NCBI GenBank assembly: GCA_023251695.1
Contig: JAHEYE010000210.1
Coordinates: 1 to 6,292, forward strand
Direction of reading: 5' to 3'
Origin: Sphingobacteriaceae bacterium
GTDB lineage: Bacteria > Bacteroidota > Bacteroidia > B-17B0 > Aurantibacillaceae
DNA length: 6,292 nt
Below the pieces are notes generated by a model, which worked only from the letters and a program-made list of their open reading frames with translations, searched no databases and was not told where the DNA came from. Below, one piece after another: positions 1-5,877 of this stretch. A program made the translations under genes and the position numbers. Every line of letters begins with the position of its first letter. Position 1 is the stretch's first letter.

Positions 1-38
1 AAAATATTCCTTTTTAAAATCCGATAGTATTAATTTGT

Positions 39-551
39 TTATTTGTGCCAAACGAAATGGTATAAATAGTAATATTTAGAGATTGCATACGTCAAGCATG
101 ACAAAGGCATAATCGTAAAACGTTTTGCAAAATATCCGATTGAAAATCTTTTGGTCTTCCAAAGAAAAATTCCCAACGACAGTGACCAAATTAAGCAGAT
201 AATATATGAGTTTATATGAAACCAATGGAATATTAATTCAAAATTTGAAGCGAAATAGCAAAATCCGTTCAATCTTACCCTACCAATGTAAGCGTTAATA
301 ATATCACACAACATCATTAAGCCTATTTGACCGAAATCAAATAAGAAGTAAAAAATCAAAATCTCTGACAAATATTTTAGCTTTTCTTTTTTACAGGTAA
401 AAACCATTAAAATAAACAAAGTCAGTTTCAGTATAACGGAACAAAACAGAATTGTTTTAGTGTCTTCTACTGTGCAAGGGTAAGCAAAAGAACCTAGGTC
501 ATTAAAATAATGTTCACCGGCATCTAAATATAGAACAATATTAAAAATCAA
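39..551 (-). CDS. Hypothetical polytopic membrane protein, probably lacking its true N-terminus
   Basis: I do not recognise this protein. From the TTG at 551 it has 170 residues, rich in Phe, Ile, Leu and Tyr, with hydrophobic stretches at about 33-53, 63-86 and 106-131 that look like membrane helices, and a basic, Tyr-rich tail ending YHFVWHK. The TTG is a poor start: the frame stays open upstream to 689, and the 16 codons just before it (LIFYILAFPIYVFINN) belong to the same hydrophobic segment as residues 1-9, so starting here would cut a membrane helix in two. No ribosome-binding site is visible. G+C is near 30 % in the lines I counted, lower than the rightward genes, which may reflect the codons of a membrane protein or foreign origin. 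No competing frame exists on the other strand. It is either a remnant of a broken gene (see the entry reaching 776) or a shortened protein. Confidence 0.5.
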   Translation of the reverse strand: MIFNIVLYLDAGEHYFNDLGSFAYPCTVEDTKTILFCSVILKLTLFILMVFTCKKEKLKYLSEILIFYFLFDFGQIGLMMLCDIINAYIGRVRLNGFCYFASNFELIFHWFHINSYIICLIWSLSLGIFLWKTKRFSIGYFAKRFTIMPLSCLTYAISKYYYLYHFVWHK

Positions 552-690
552 ATTGTTTATAAAAACATATATAGGAAAAGCAAGAATATAAAAAATAAGT
601 TTAACCTTATCCTGAGCTTTTAAATATTGAATAATTTTAATCAGTGTAGAGTAAATATAGCGAATTTTTGTACTCTTAGACTCACCCCGT

Positions 691-705
691 CATCACTGCG
701 TGATG
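691..705. repeat. Hairpin 1 of the palindromic element (6-bp stem, TGC loop)
   Basis: CATCAC at 691-696 pairs perfectly with GTGATG at 700-705 around the loop TGC. On the minus strand this arm supplies the tandem TGA codons that close the membrane-protein frame. Confidence 0.8.
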
Positions 706-708
706 CCA

Positions 709-732
709 CCCCTCTCTACAGGTAGAGAGGGG
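709..732. repeat. Hairpin 2, central arm of the palindromic element (11-bp inverted repeat)
   Basis: CCCCTCTCTAC at 709-719 is the exact reverse complement of GTAGAGAGGGG at 722-732, with AG between. For steric reasons the closing C-G pair would probably open, leaving a 10-bp stem and a four-base loop. This is the longest internal arm. It has no T-run on either side, so it does not look like an intrinsic terminator. Confidence 0.85.
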
Positions 733-735
733 ATA

Positions 736-752
736 GTCCGCCTGCGGCGGAC
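736..752. repeat. Hairpin 3 of the palindromic element (7-bp G+C-rich stem, TGC loop)
   Basis: GTCCGCC at 736-742 pairs perfectly with GGCGGAC at 746-752 around the loop TGC. The loop matches that of hairpin 1, although the stem sequences differ. A short G+C-rich stem of this kind resembles REP palindromes recognised by single-strand-acting TnpA-like enzymes; the resemblance is one of form only. Confidence 0.8.
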
Positions 753-818
753 AAGGGGTGAGTCAAAATACCTCATAATAATTCACAATATTTCCCTTTT
801 TTCGTTTAGCAATTTTAT

Positions 819-826
819 TATCTTTA
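819..826 (+). promoter_or_regulatory. Possible -7 element for the rightward operon
   Basis: TATCTTTA matches the Bacteroidota -7 consensus TAnnTTTG at all but the last base and would place transcription start about 12 bp before the ATG at 846. No convincing TTTG -33 box lies at the right distance; there is only a T-run near 797-802. The promoter must lie close by if the palindromic element and the leftward gene are excluded, but this exact site is weakly supported. Confidence 0.22.
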
Positions 827-845
827 AGCCTTTATAAAACATCTC

Positions 846-2003
846 ATGTTAATGAATAATATTTTTAAACTCGCCGCTTTAGCTTTATTGCTGATTTCAT
901 GCGGTAGCGAACACAAAAAGACTAACACTACTTTTTCTTTAAAAGGAACCTTAAGTGATGCAAAGGGCGAAACCTTATACCTCGAAAAACTGGCTTCTCA
1001 AACGCCATTGAAGGTGGATAGCTGCGTTCTTGATGATAAAGGGAATTTTTCTTTTGATAATTATGTTCCTGAACTAGGGTTTTACCGGATTAAAATCAGC
1101 GAGCAGAACTTTGGTATGCTCATAATGGATTCAATAGATAAAATATCCATTACCGGTAGTGTTAAGGATCTCGGAAATACCTATAAGCTGGAGGGTTCTC
1201 CGGATACCAAATTATTTTTGGAGTATAATGAACAAACAAAATCATTACAACGTCAACAAGATTCATTGAACGAAGCTTTCCGGTTTGCGATGACATCAAG
1301 CGCAGGAGGTAAAATGGATTCCCTACGCATGGATTCATTAAGTAAAAAATTTGAAGCCTTCTACGTAAGGGTTGTGGATAGATATTGCAGCAGTATCGCC
1401 GAAAAAGCAAAATCAAATTCCGACAGATTCCCTACAATTATTGCCATACAACCATTAGATCCAGAGAAGTACCTTGATGTTTTTAAACTGATTGATGAAA
1501 ACTTAAGCAAAAAATATCCCGGCAATTCCGATGTCAATCGTTTCCATCAGGCGGTTGATAAAATGAAAACACAGTTGGGAGCCTTAAGATTAGGCATGGA
1601 AGCCCCGGAAATTAATCTTCCTAATCCCGAGGGGAAAAGTATTGCACTTTCTTCGCTCAGGGGAAAAATTGTATTGATCGACTTTTGGGCCAGCTGGTGT
1701 GGTCCGTGCCGTAAGGAAATGCCAACGGTTGTGGCCGCTTATAAAAAGTACAAATCAAAAGGATTTGAGATTTATGGTGTTTCATTGGATAAAGAAATGC
1801 AGCCTTGGAAAGATGCTATAACAAAAGACGGCATTACTTGGATTCAGGTAAGTGATTTGCAATTCTGGAATTGCGTTGCATCAAAAGCCTATAATGTACA
1901 ATCGATCCCTTTCACTGTTTTGGTGGATAAAGAGGGAAAAATTATCGGGAAGGATTTGAGAGGTCCTGCCCTTGAAGCTAAACTGAATGAAATTCTGAAT
2001 TAG
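846..2003 (+). CDS. TlpA-family thiol-disulfide oxidoreductase lipoprotein with DUF4369-like N-terminal domain
   Basis: This is an envelope thioredoxin-like protein expected to reduce or exchange disulfides in exported proteins. The N-terminus is a lipoprotein signal: a hydrophobic stretch ending in the lipobox LISC, with Cys19 as the lipidated residue. The residues after Cys19 (GSEHKK) are not an acidic run, so surface export is not indicated and a periplasm-facing anchor is likelier. Residues about 28-125 are beta-rich and resemble DUF4369, a domain often fused to TlpA in Bacteroidota; about 125-245 is a charged helical linker. The thioredoxin domain runs from about 248 to 385, with the active site WCGPC at 284-288 and the cis-proline Pro355 in SIPFT. 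All active-site elements are intact and the 385-residue length is normal for the architecture. ATG 846 and ATG 852 both keep the signal peptide; no Shine-Dalgarno sequence decides between them. First gene of the apparent operon; its true substrate is unknown. Confidence 0.93.
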   Translation: MLMNNIFKLAALALLLISCGSEHKKTNTTFSLKGTLSDAKGETLYLEKLASQTPLKVDSCVLDDKGNFSFDNYVPELGFYRIKISEQNFGMLIMDSIDKISITGSVKDLGNTYKLEGSPDTKLFLEYNEQTKSLQRQQDSLNEAFRFAMTSSAGGKMDSLRMDSLSKKFEAFYVRVVDRYCSSIAEKAKSNSDRFPTIIAIQPLDPEKYLDVFKLIDENLSKKYPGNSDVNRFHQAVDKMKTQLGALRLGMEAPEINLPNPEGKSIALSSLRGKIVLIDFWASWCGPCRKEMPTVVAAYKKYKSKGFEIYGVSLDKEMQPWKDAITKDGITWIQVSDLQFWNCVASKAYNVQSIPFTVLVDKEGKIIGKDLRGPALEAKLNEILN

Positions 2004-2006
2004 TTT

Positions 2007-5000
2007 TTGATTAAGCTCCCGGATATTCTAATTATAAATCGTTGGTACATTGTACTGACGATTTTTTTTATTTCACTTGATGTTTTCCCTCAAGACCAAT
2101 ACTTTCAGCAAGAGGTTAATTATAAAATCAAGGTTTCACTGGATGATAAAAAACATGAGTTATCTGCTTATGAAGAAATAAAATACATTAATAACTCGGT
2201 GACTTCGCTTTCTTACATTTATTTTCATCTTTGGCCTAATGCTTACAAAAATCACCAAACGGCTTTGGCAAAACAATTTTTAGAAGATGGACAAACAAAT
2301 TTCTATTATTCGAAACCCGAAGAAAGGGGATTTATAGATAGTTTGGATTTTAAAGTAAACGGAAAAAGTGTAAAAATTGAATATGATGCAGAGCATATAG
2401 ATATCTGTAAATTAATTCTGAATGAACCAATCCGTTCTCATGATACCATTACCATTTCAACACCGTTTCATGTAAAATTACCGGATGCAAAATTTTCACG
2501 GATGGGTCATACCGGACAGGCCTATTACATTACGCAATGGTATCCAAAGCCGGCGGTTTACGATAATACGGGCTGGCATCAAATGCCTTATCTTAATCAA
2601 GGTGAATTTTATAGTGAGTTTGGTACTTTTGATGTGAGCATTAGCGTTCCGCAAAATTATTTATTGGCAGCTACAGGCGATAGAATTGATGCTTTTGATG
2701 AGGAAGAATGGCTGAATATGAAAGTGGCTGAAACGGAAGAAATGTTTAAAGGCAATAAGTTCGACGAGAAAAAAAATGATTGTCCGGCATCTGCCTCCGG
2801 AAAAAAAACTATCCGCTTCATGCAATCGAATGTACATGATTTTGCATGGTTTGCCGATAAACGTTTTCACGTGTTGCGCGATAGGGTAAAGTTACCCGCC
2901 AGCGGAAGAATGGTGGATACCTGGGTTTTCTTCACTAACAATGAGGCAAAGCTCTGGAAAAAATCGTTAGAGTATGTTAACGATGCTACTTTGTTCTATT
3001 CGTATTTCATTGGTGATTATCCTTATAATCATGTCACGGCCGTCGACGGTGTTATTGCTGCAGGTGGCGGAATGGAATACCCGAATATTACGGTTATCGG
3101 CCAAAGCAGTAATGATTTCACTCTCGAAACAACTATTATGCATGAAGTAGGTCATAACTGGTTTTACGGTATTATGGGAAGCAACGAACGCGATTTTCCA
3201 GGCATGGATGAAGGCTTAAATTCGTTTTACGAAATGCGTTACATTCAGGCTAAATATCCCAATAAAAAATTAACAGCTTTGTTCGACCGTGATAGCACTT
3301 TTAAGTTTTTAGGACTCAATAAATTTCCGCATAAGGAATCTTATAAAATAGCATATTTAATTTCGGCACGGCAAAATCTTGATCAGCCTATCAATACCGA
3401 GTCGTCTAAATTCACAAAATATAATTACGGAGCTATTGTTTATGCAAAATCTGCAATTGTGTTTGATTACCTAATGAGTGCGGTTGGTAATGAAAAATTT
3501 GACGATGGTATGCGTTTTTATTATGATAACTGGAAATTCAAACATCCGAGTCCGCGGGATCTGCAAAAGACCCTGGAATACCATTGCGCCATTGATATGA
3601 ATTGGTTTGTTGAAGGAATGATTAAATCGAAGGAGAAAATAGATTATAAAATTATCCGCCATAAGAAAATGGAAAATGGGGGGCATTTGGTTGTTGTGAA
3701 AGGCAAGGGTAAAGTCATGGGGCCGGTTAGTATGGCAGGATACAAAGACGGGAAACTGGTGGGCCAGGTTTGGTATAATGGTTTCACCGGAAAAAGAGTG
3801 TTTGAATTTCCGCCAAGCGAAGTGGGTAAATTTAAAATCGACGGGGAAAATACCGTTCCCGAAATTAACCGGAGCAACAATACTTTAAGAACACGTGGTT
3901 TATTTAAGAGAGCGGAACCTTTGCAATTGAATTTTCTTGCAAAAATTGACGACCCGGATAAGTCGCAATTGAATTACATGCCGATATTGGGATATAACAT
4001 GTATAATAAGTTCATGCTTGGGATGGCATTTTATAATTACAGTTTATTGCAGAAGAGATTTGAATTCACATTAGCCCCCATGTATGCTTTCGGAAGCAAC
4101 ACGCCTGTTGGTTCGGCCGATCTTCAGTTTAATCTTAACCCTAGTCAGGTACTCCAAAAAGTTTCTATCGGTGCAAAGTTTAAAAGTTATGCGTACGATT
4201 TTTCGGCCCCCGATAAATTTTTCCCGAATACAAATGTCAGCGACCCAAGTTTTTTCTCATTTAACTATTACAAGGCAGAACCGTTTTTGAAAATAGAAAT
4301 AAAAAAGAAAAATCCACGGAGCCCGATAACACAGTATGTAAATCTGAGAAGCGTAATAACTTTGGTGGAAACCGATGAAACATACAGCAGGGTATTTAAC
4401 GAGATACAACAAGCGCCTTTTAAGGTAAATGAAATGAATTATGTGAATGAGGCGGCTTATGTTTTCGAAAACAACCGTACTATAAATCCATTCGGCTTTA
4501 ATATTAAATTGCAGCAAAATGGTGATTTTTCTAAGGTTAACTTAACTGCAAATTACGCGATCACACTTAAGGATAAACATTCCTTCGATTTCCGCTTATT
4601 TGCGGGCACATTTTTATCAGGGAAGAGCAGGGGGGCTTACCGCTATCGTGCAAGTGGTTTTAATGGTTATCAGGATTATAATTACGATTATAATTTTATG
4701 GGTAGGAACGAATATAACGGACTGGGTTTTGCCCAATTTGCAGAAGAAGACGGAGCATTGAAAATATGGACTCCCTTAGGGCAGTCGGATACCTGGTTAG
4801 CAGGGCTGAATATTAAATCACCTAAATTTTTCAAATTACCTGTGAAATTATTTGCTGATGTTATTACCTGTGATGGAACTGTTTTATTGAAGGAAAAGTT
4901 TTTATACTGTGCCGGTTTTGAAATTTGTGTTTGGAAAGATATCTTTGAAATATATGTACCTCTGCTTTATAACAAAGAAATAGCCGATGTTTTAAAATTA

Positions 5001-5093
5001 AATAACAAAACAACATTTTTTGAAACCATACGTTTTACGTTTAACATAAATAAAATTAACCCAAGAGAATCAATAACAAAGAGCTTTTTATAA
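2007..5093 (+). CDS. Exported M1-family zinc metallopeptidase with C-terminal beta-barrel-like region
   Basis: A member of the M1 (gluzincin aminopeptidase) family, 1028 residues. After a short hydrophobic export segment (about 13-28) comes the M1 N-terminal beta domain. The catalytic domain has GGGMEYP at 353-359, equivalent to the GAMEN motif; the zinc site H379-E380-x-x-H383 with the third ligand E402 after the standard 18-residue gap; and Y479 in VYAKSA, which fits the catalytic tyrosine of VYEKGA in PepN. Residues about 545-635 look like a beta-sandwich. From about 640 to the end the sequence is a run of aromatic, alternating strand-like segments with turns, ending in FETIRFTFNI, suggesting an outer-membrane barrel; most M1 enzymes lack this. 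The TTG at 2007 is the chosen start because an in-frame TAG lies at 2001-2003 and the next usual start (GTG, codon 65) would remove the export signal. Six cysteines occur. Peptide specificity cannot be read from sequence. Confidence 0.93.
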   Translation: MIKLPDILIINRWYIVLTIFFISLDVFPQDQYFQQEVNYKIKVSLDDKKHELSAYEEIKYINNSVTSLSYIYFHLWPNAYKNHQTALAKQFLEDGQTNFYYSKPEERGFIDSLDFKVNGKSVKIEYDAEHIDICKLILNEPIRSHDTITISTPFHVKLPDAKFSRMGHTGQAYYITQWYPKPAVYDNTGWHQMPYLNQGEFYSEFGTFDVSISVPQNYLLAATGDRIDAFDEEEWLNMKVAETEEMFKGNKFDEKKNDCPASASGKKTIRFMQSNVHDFAWFADKRFHVLRDRVKLPASGRMVDTWVFFTNNEAKLWKKSLEYVNDATLFYSYFIGDYPYNHVTAVDGVIAAGGGMEYPNITVIGQSSNDFTLETTIMHEVGHNWFYGIMGSNERDFPGMDEGLNSFYEMRYIQAKYPNKKLTALFDRDSTFKFLGLNKFPHKESYKIAYLISARQNLDQPINTESSKFTKYNYGAIVYAKSAIVFDYLMSAVGNEKFDDGMRFYYDNWKFKHPSPRDLQKTLEYHCAIDMNWFVEGMIKSKEKIDYKIIRHKKMENGGHLVVVKGKGKVMGPVSMAGYKDGKLVGQVWYNGFTGKRVFEFPPSEVGKFKIDGENTVPEINRSNNTLRTRGLFKRAEPLQLNFLAKIDDPDKSQLNYMPILGYNMYNKFMLGMAFYNYSLLQKRFEFTLAPMYAFGSNTPVGSADLQFNLNPSQVLQKVSIGAKFKSYAYDFSAPDKFFPNTNVSDPSFFSFNYYKAEPFLKIEIKKKNPRSPITQYVNLRSVITLVETDETYSRVFNEIQQAPFKVNEMNYVNEAAYVFENNRTINPFGFNIKLQQNGDFSKVNLTANYAITLKDKHSFDFRLFAGTFLSGKSRGAYRYRASGFNGYQDYNYDYNFMGRNEYNGLGFAQFAEEDGALKIWTPLGQSDTWLAGLNIKSPKFFKLPVKLFADVITCDGTVLLKEKFLYCAGFEICVWKDIFEIYVPLLYNKEIADVLKLNNKTTFFETIRFTFNINKINPRESITKSFL

Positions 5094-5842
5094 TGCAGGC
5101 CGGTAAAAAAATATATTTTGCTTCTGACTTCCATCTGGGCGCCCCAAAGGATACTAAAAGTGCTGAGCGGGAACGCTTAATTTGTAAGTGGCTGGATGAA
5201 ATTAAGGGTGATGCAGAAGAAATTTTTCTGGTTGGTGATATTTTTGATTTTTGGTACGAACATGTGTATACCATTCCCAAAGGTTTTGTGAGATTATTGG
5301 GAAAAATTGCGGAATTGAACGATCAAGGAATTAAAATTCATTTTTTCAGTGGCAACCACGATACCTGGATGAAAGATTATTTTCAGAAGGAAATTGGTGT
5401 TTCTGTTAATCATATCCCTGTTTCACGCACTTTTAACGGTAAAAATTTTTATATCGGCCACGGTGATGGTTTGGGTCCCGGTGATGGTTGGTATAAATTC
5501 CTGAAGATGATATTCAGAAGTAAAGTTGCTCAATGGCTGTATTCACGTATTCATCCTAATTTGGCGTTTTGGCTGGCAAGAGCGTTCAGTTTAAAGAGCA
5601 GGGCAGTTACAGGAAATGCGGACGAAAAATTTGAGGGAGCTGAAAAAGAATGGTTGTTTTTATATTGTCGCGACTTTCTAAAAACCAATAAAGTCGATTT
5701 TTTTGTTTTCGGTCATCGTCATCTGCCACTTGATTTGGATGTTGACGGCAAAGCAAAATATATTAATCTTGGAGATTGGCTCCGTTATAACTCTTATGCT
5801 GTGTTCGATGGTGCTAAACTTGAGCTGAAGTATTACAAATAA
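5093..5842 (+). CDS. lpxH: UDP-2,3-diacylglucosamine diphosphatase, LpxH-like calcineurin-fold phosphoesterase
   Basis: The likely reaction is hydrolysis of UDP-2,3-diacylglucosamine to lipid X plus UMP, the fourth step of lipid A synthesis, at the cytoplasmic face of the inner membrane. The 249-residue protein has no signal peptide and carries the full two-metal phosphoesterase set: D12-x-H14, GD49IFDFW, GN88HD, H123 in GHGDG, and H208-R-H210. The stretch GDGLGPGDGW followed by a basic and hydrophobic segment (about 135-165) occupies the LpxH lid and membrane-contact region. E. coli-type LpxH has GNRD where this protein has GNHD, so it belongs to a divergent branch and the substrate is assigned by family resemblance. 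The ATG overlaps the stop codon of the peptidase gene by one base (TAATG at 5091-5095), a typical translational-coupling arrangement; a weak AAAGAG lies a little upstream. Length is close to the roughly 240 residues of E. coli LpxH. Confidence 0.87.
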   Translation: MQAGKKIYFASDFHLGAPKDTKSAERERLICKWLDEIKGDAEEIFLVGDIFDFWYEHVYTIPKGFVRLLGKIAELNDQGIKIHFFSGNHDTWMKDYFQKEIGVSVNHIPVSRTFNGKNFYIGHGDGLGPGDGWYKFLKMIFRSKVAQWLYSRIHPNLAFWLARAFSLKSRAVTGNADEKFEGAEKEWLFLYCRDFLKTNKVDFFVFGHRHLPLDLDVDGKAKYINLGDWLRYNSYAVFDGAKLELKYYK

Positions 5843-5857
5843 TATTCCGTAACTTTA

Positions 5858-5876
5858 AGGATTAGTAATTAATCCT
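5858..5876. repeat. 7-bp inverted repeat just before the DUF2279-like gene
   Basis: AGGATTA at 5858-5864 and TAATCCT at 5870-5876 are perfect inverted copies separated by GTAAT, ending one base before the ATG at 5878. It could be a small operator or a weak RNA hairpin over the translation start. It has no T-run, so it does not look like a terminator. TAACTTTA at 5850-5857 overlaps a promoter-like position but has no -33 partner. Function is unknown and chance is possible in A+T-rich sequence. Confidence 0.4.
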
Positions 5877-5877
5877 G

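Larger units (their letters stand above)
679..764. repeat. 86-bp nested palindromic element with cloverleaf folding potential (REP/MITE-like)
   Basis: The ends are a perfect 10-bp inverted repeat: GACTCACCCC at 679-688 and GGGGTGAGTC at 755-764. Between them lie three perfect hairpins in a row, at 691-705, 709-732 and 736-752, separated by single-stranded joints of 2, 3, 3 and 2 bases (GT, CCA, ATA, AA). Nearly every base is in a stem, so one strand could fold as a four-way junction. The element is much richer in G+C than the A+T-rich flanks, as expected of an inserted repeat. No transposase is encoded, so any movement would need an enzyme from elsewhere, for example a REP-associated TnpA (RAYT)-type transposase; that is inference. 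I see no clear target-site duplication beyond a single A. It interrupts the frame of the leftward membrane-protein gene. Confidence 0.85.
39..776 (-). pseudogene. Membrane-protein gene apparently interrupted near its start by a palindromic element
   Basis: Reading leftward from the ATG at 776, the first codons give MRYF. The frame then crosses the palindromic element and meets two consecutive TGA codons at 695-693 and 692-690, both inside the element. After them the same frame is open for 217 codons to the TAA at 41-39. Deleting 87 bp (678-764 or 679-765, indistinguishable because both flanking bases are A) removes both stops and gives MRYFKSTKIRYIYSTLIKII running directly into the membrane protein. 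The restored product would be 216 residues with four hydrophobic segments and a short basic N-terminal part. The open frame and the stops are seen directly; that 776 was the original start is inference, since an in-frame ATG this close could occur by chance. Confidence 0.5.

Noticed and set aside
709..752. Strong hairpins as an intrinsic transcription terminator
   Set aside because: Neither strand has a T-run after the stems, the element sits between divergent genes where a terminator is not expected, and the full nested inverted-repeat design fits a repeat element better.
679..764. tRNA-like RNA gene, because of the cloverleaf folding
   Set aside because: The stem lengths, two-base central loop, absence of a T-arm consensus and absence of a plausible anticodon loop do not fit a tRNA; only the overall shape is similar.
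777..837. Short minus-strand peptide frame starting at the ATG near 845
   Set aside because: Only about 19 codons long, with no ribosome-binding site or recognisable content, and it overlaps the expected promoter of the rightward operon.
4084..4290. Small rightward frame inside the peptidase gene
   Set aside because: It lies wholly within the barrel-coding part in another frame, has no recognisable features, and the peptidase frame is clearly the coding one.
4671..4698. Repeated GATTATAATTA-type units
   Set aside because: They encode a Tyr/Asn/Asp-rich loop in the barrel-like region; low codon variety explains the DNA repetition.
846..5093. A single thioredoxin-peptidase fusion broken by a stop codon
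   Set aside because: The sequence after the stop begins with its own hydrophobic export signal, and both proteins are complete on their own, so two genes are likelier than a nonsense mutation.
5056..5280. Leftward frame across the peptidase/lpxH junction
   Set aside because: It is antisense to two well-supported coding regions and shows no motif; it is a by-product of their codon use.
5461..5490. Apparent tandem DNA repeat (GGTGATGGTTTGG / GGTGATGGTTGG)
   Set aside because: It encodes the GDGLGPGDGW segment of the LpxH-like lid region, so the repetition follows from the protein sequence.
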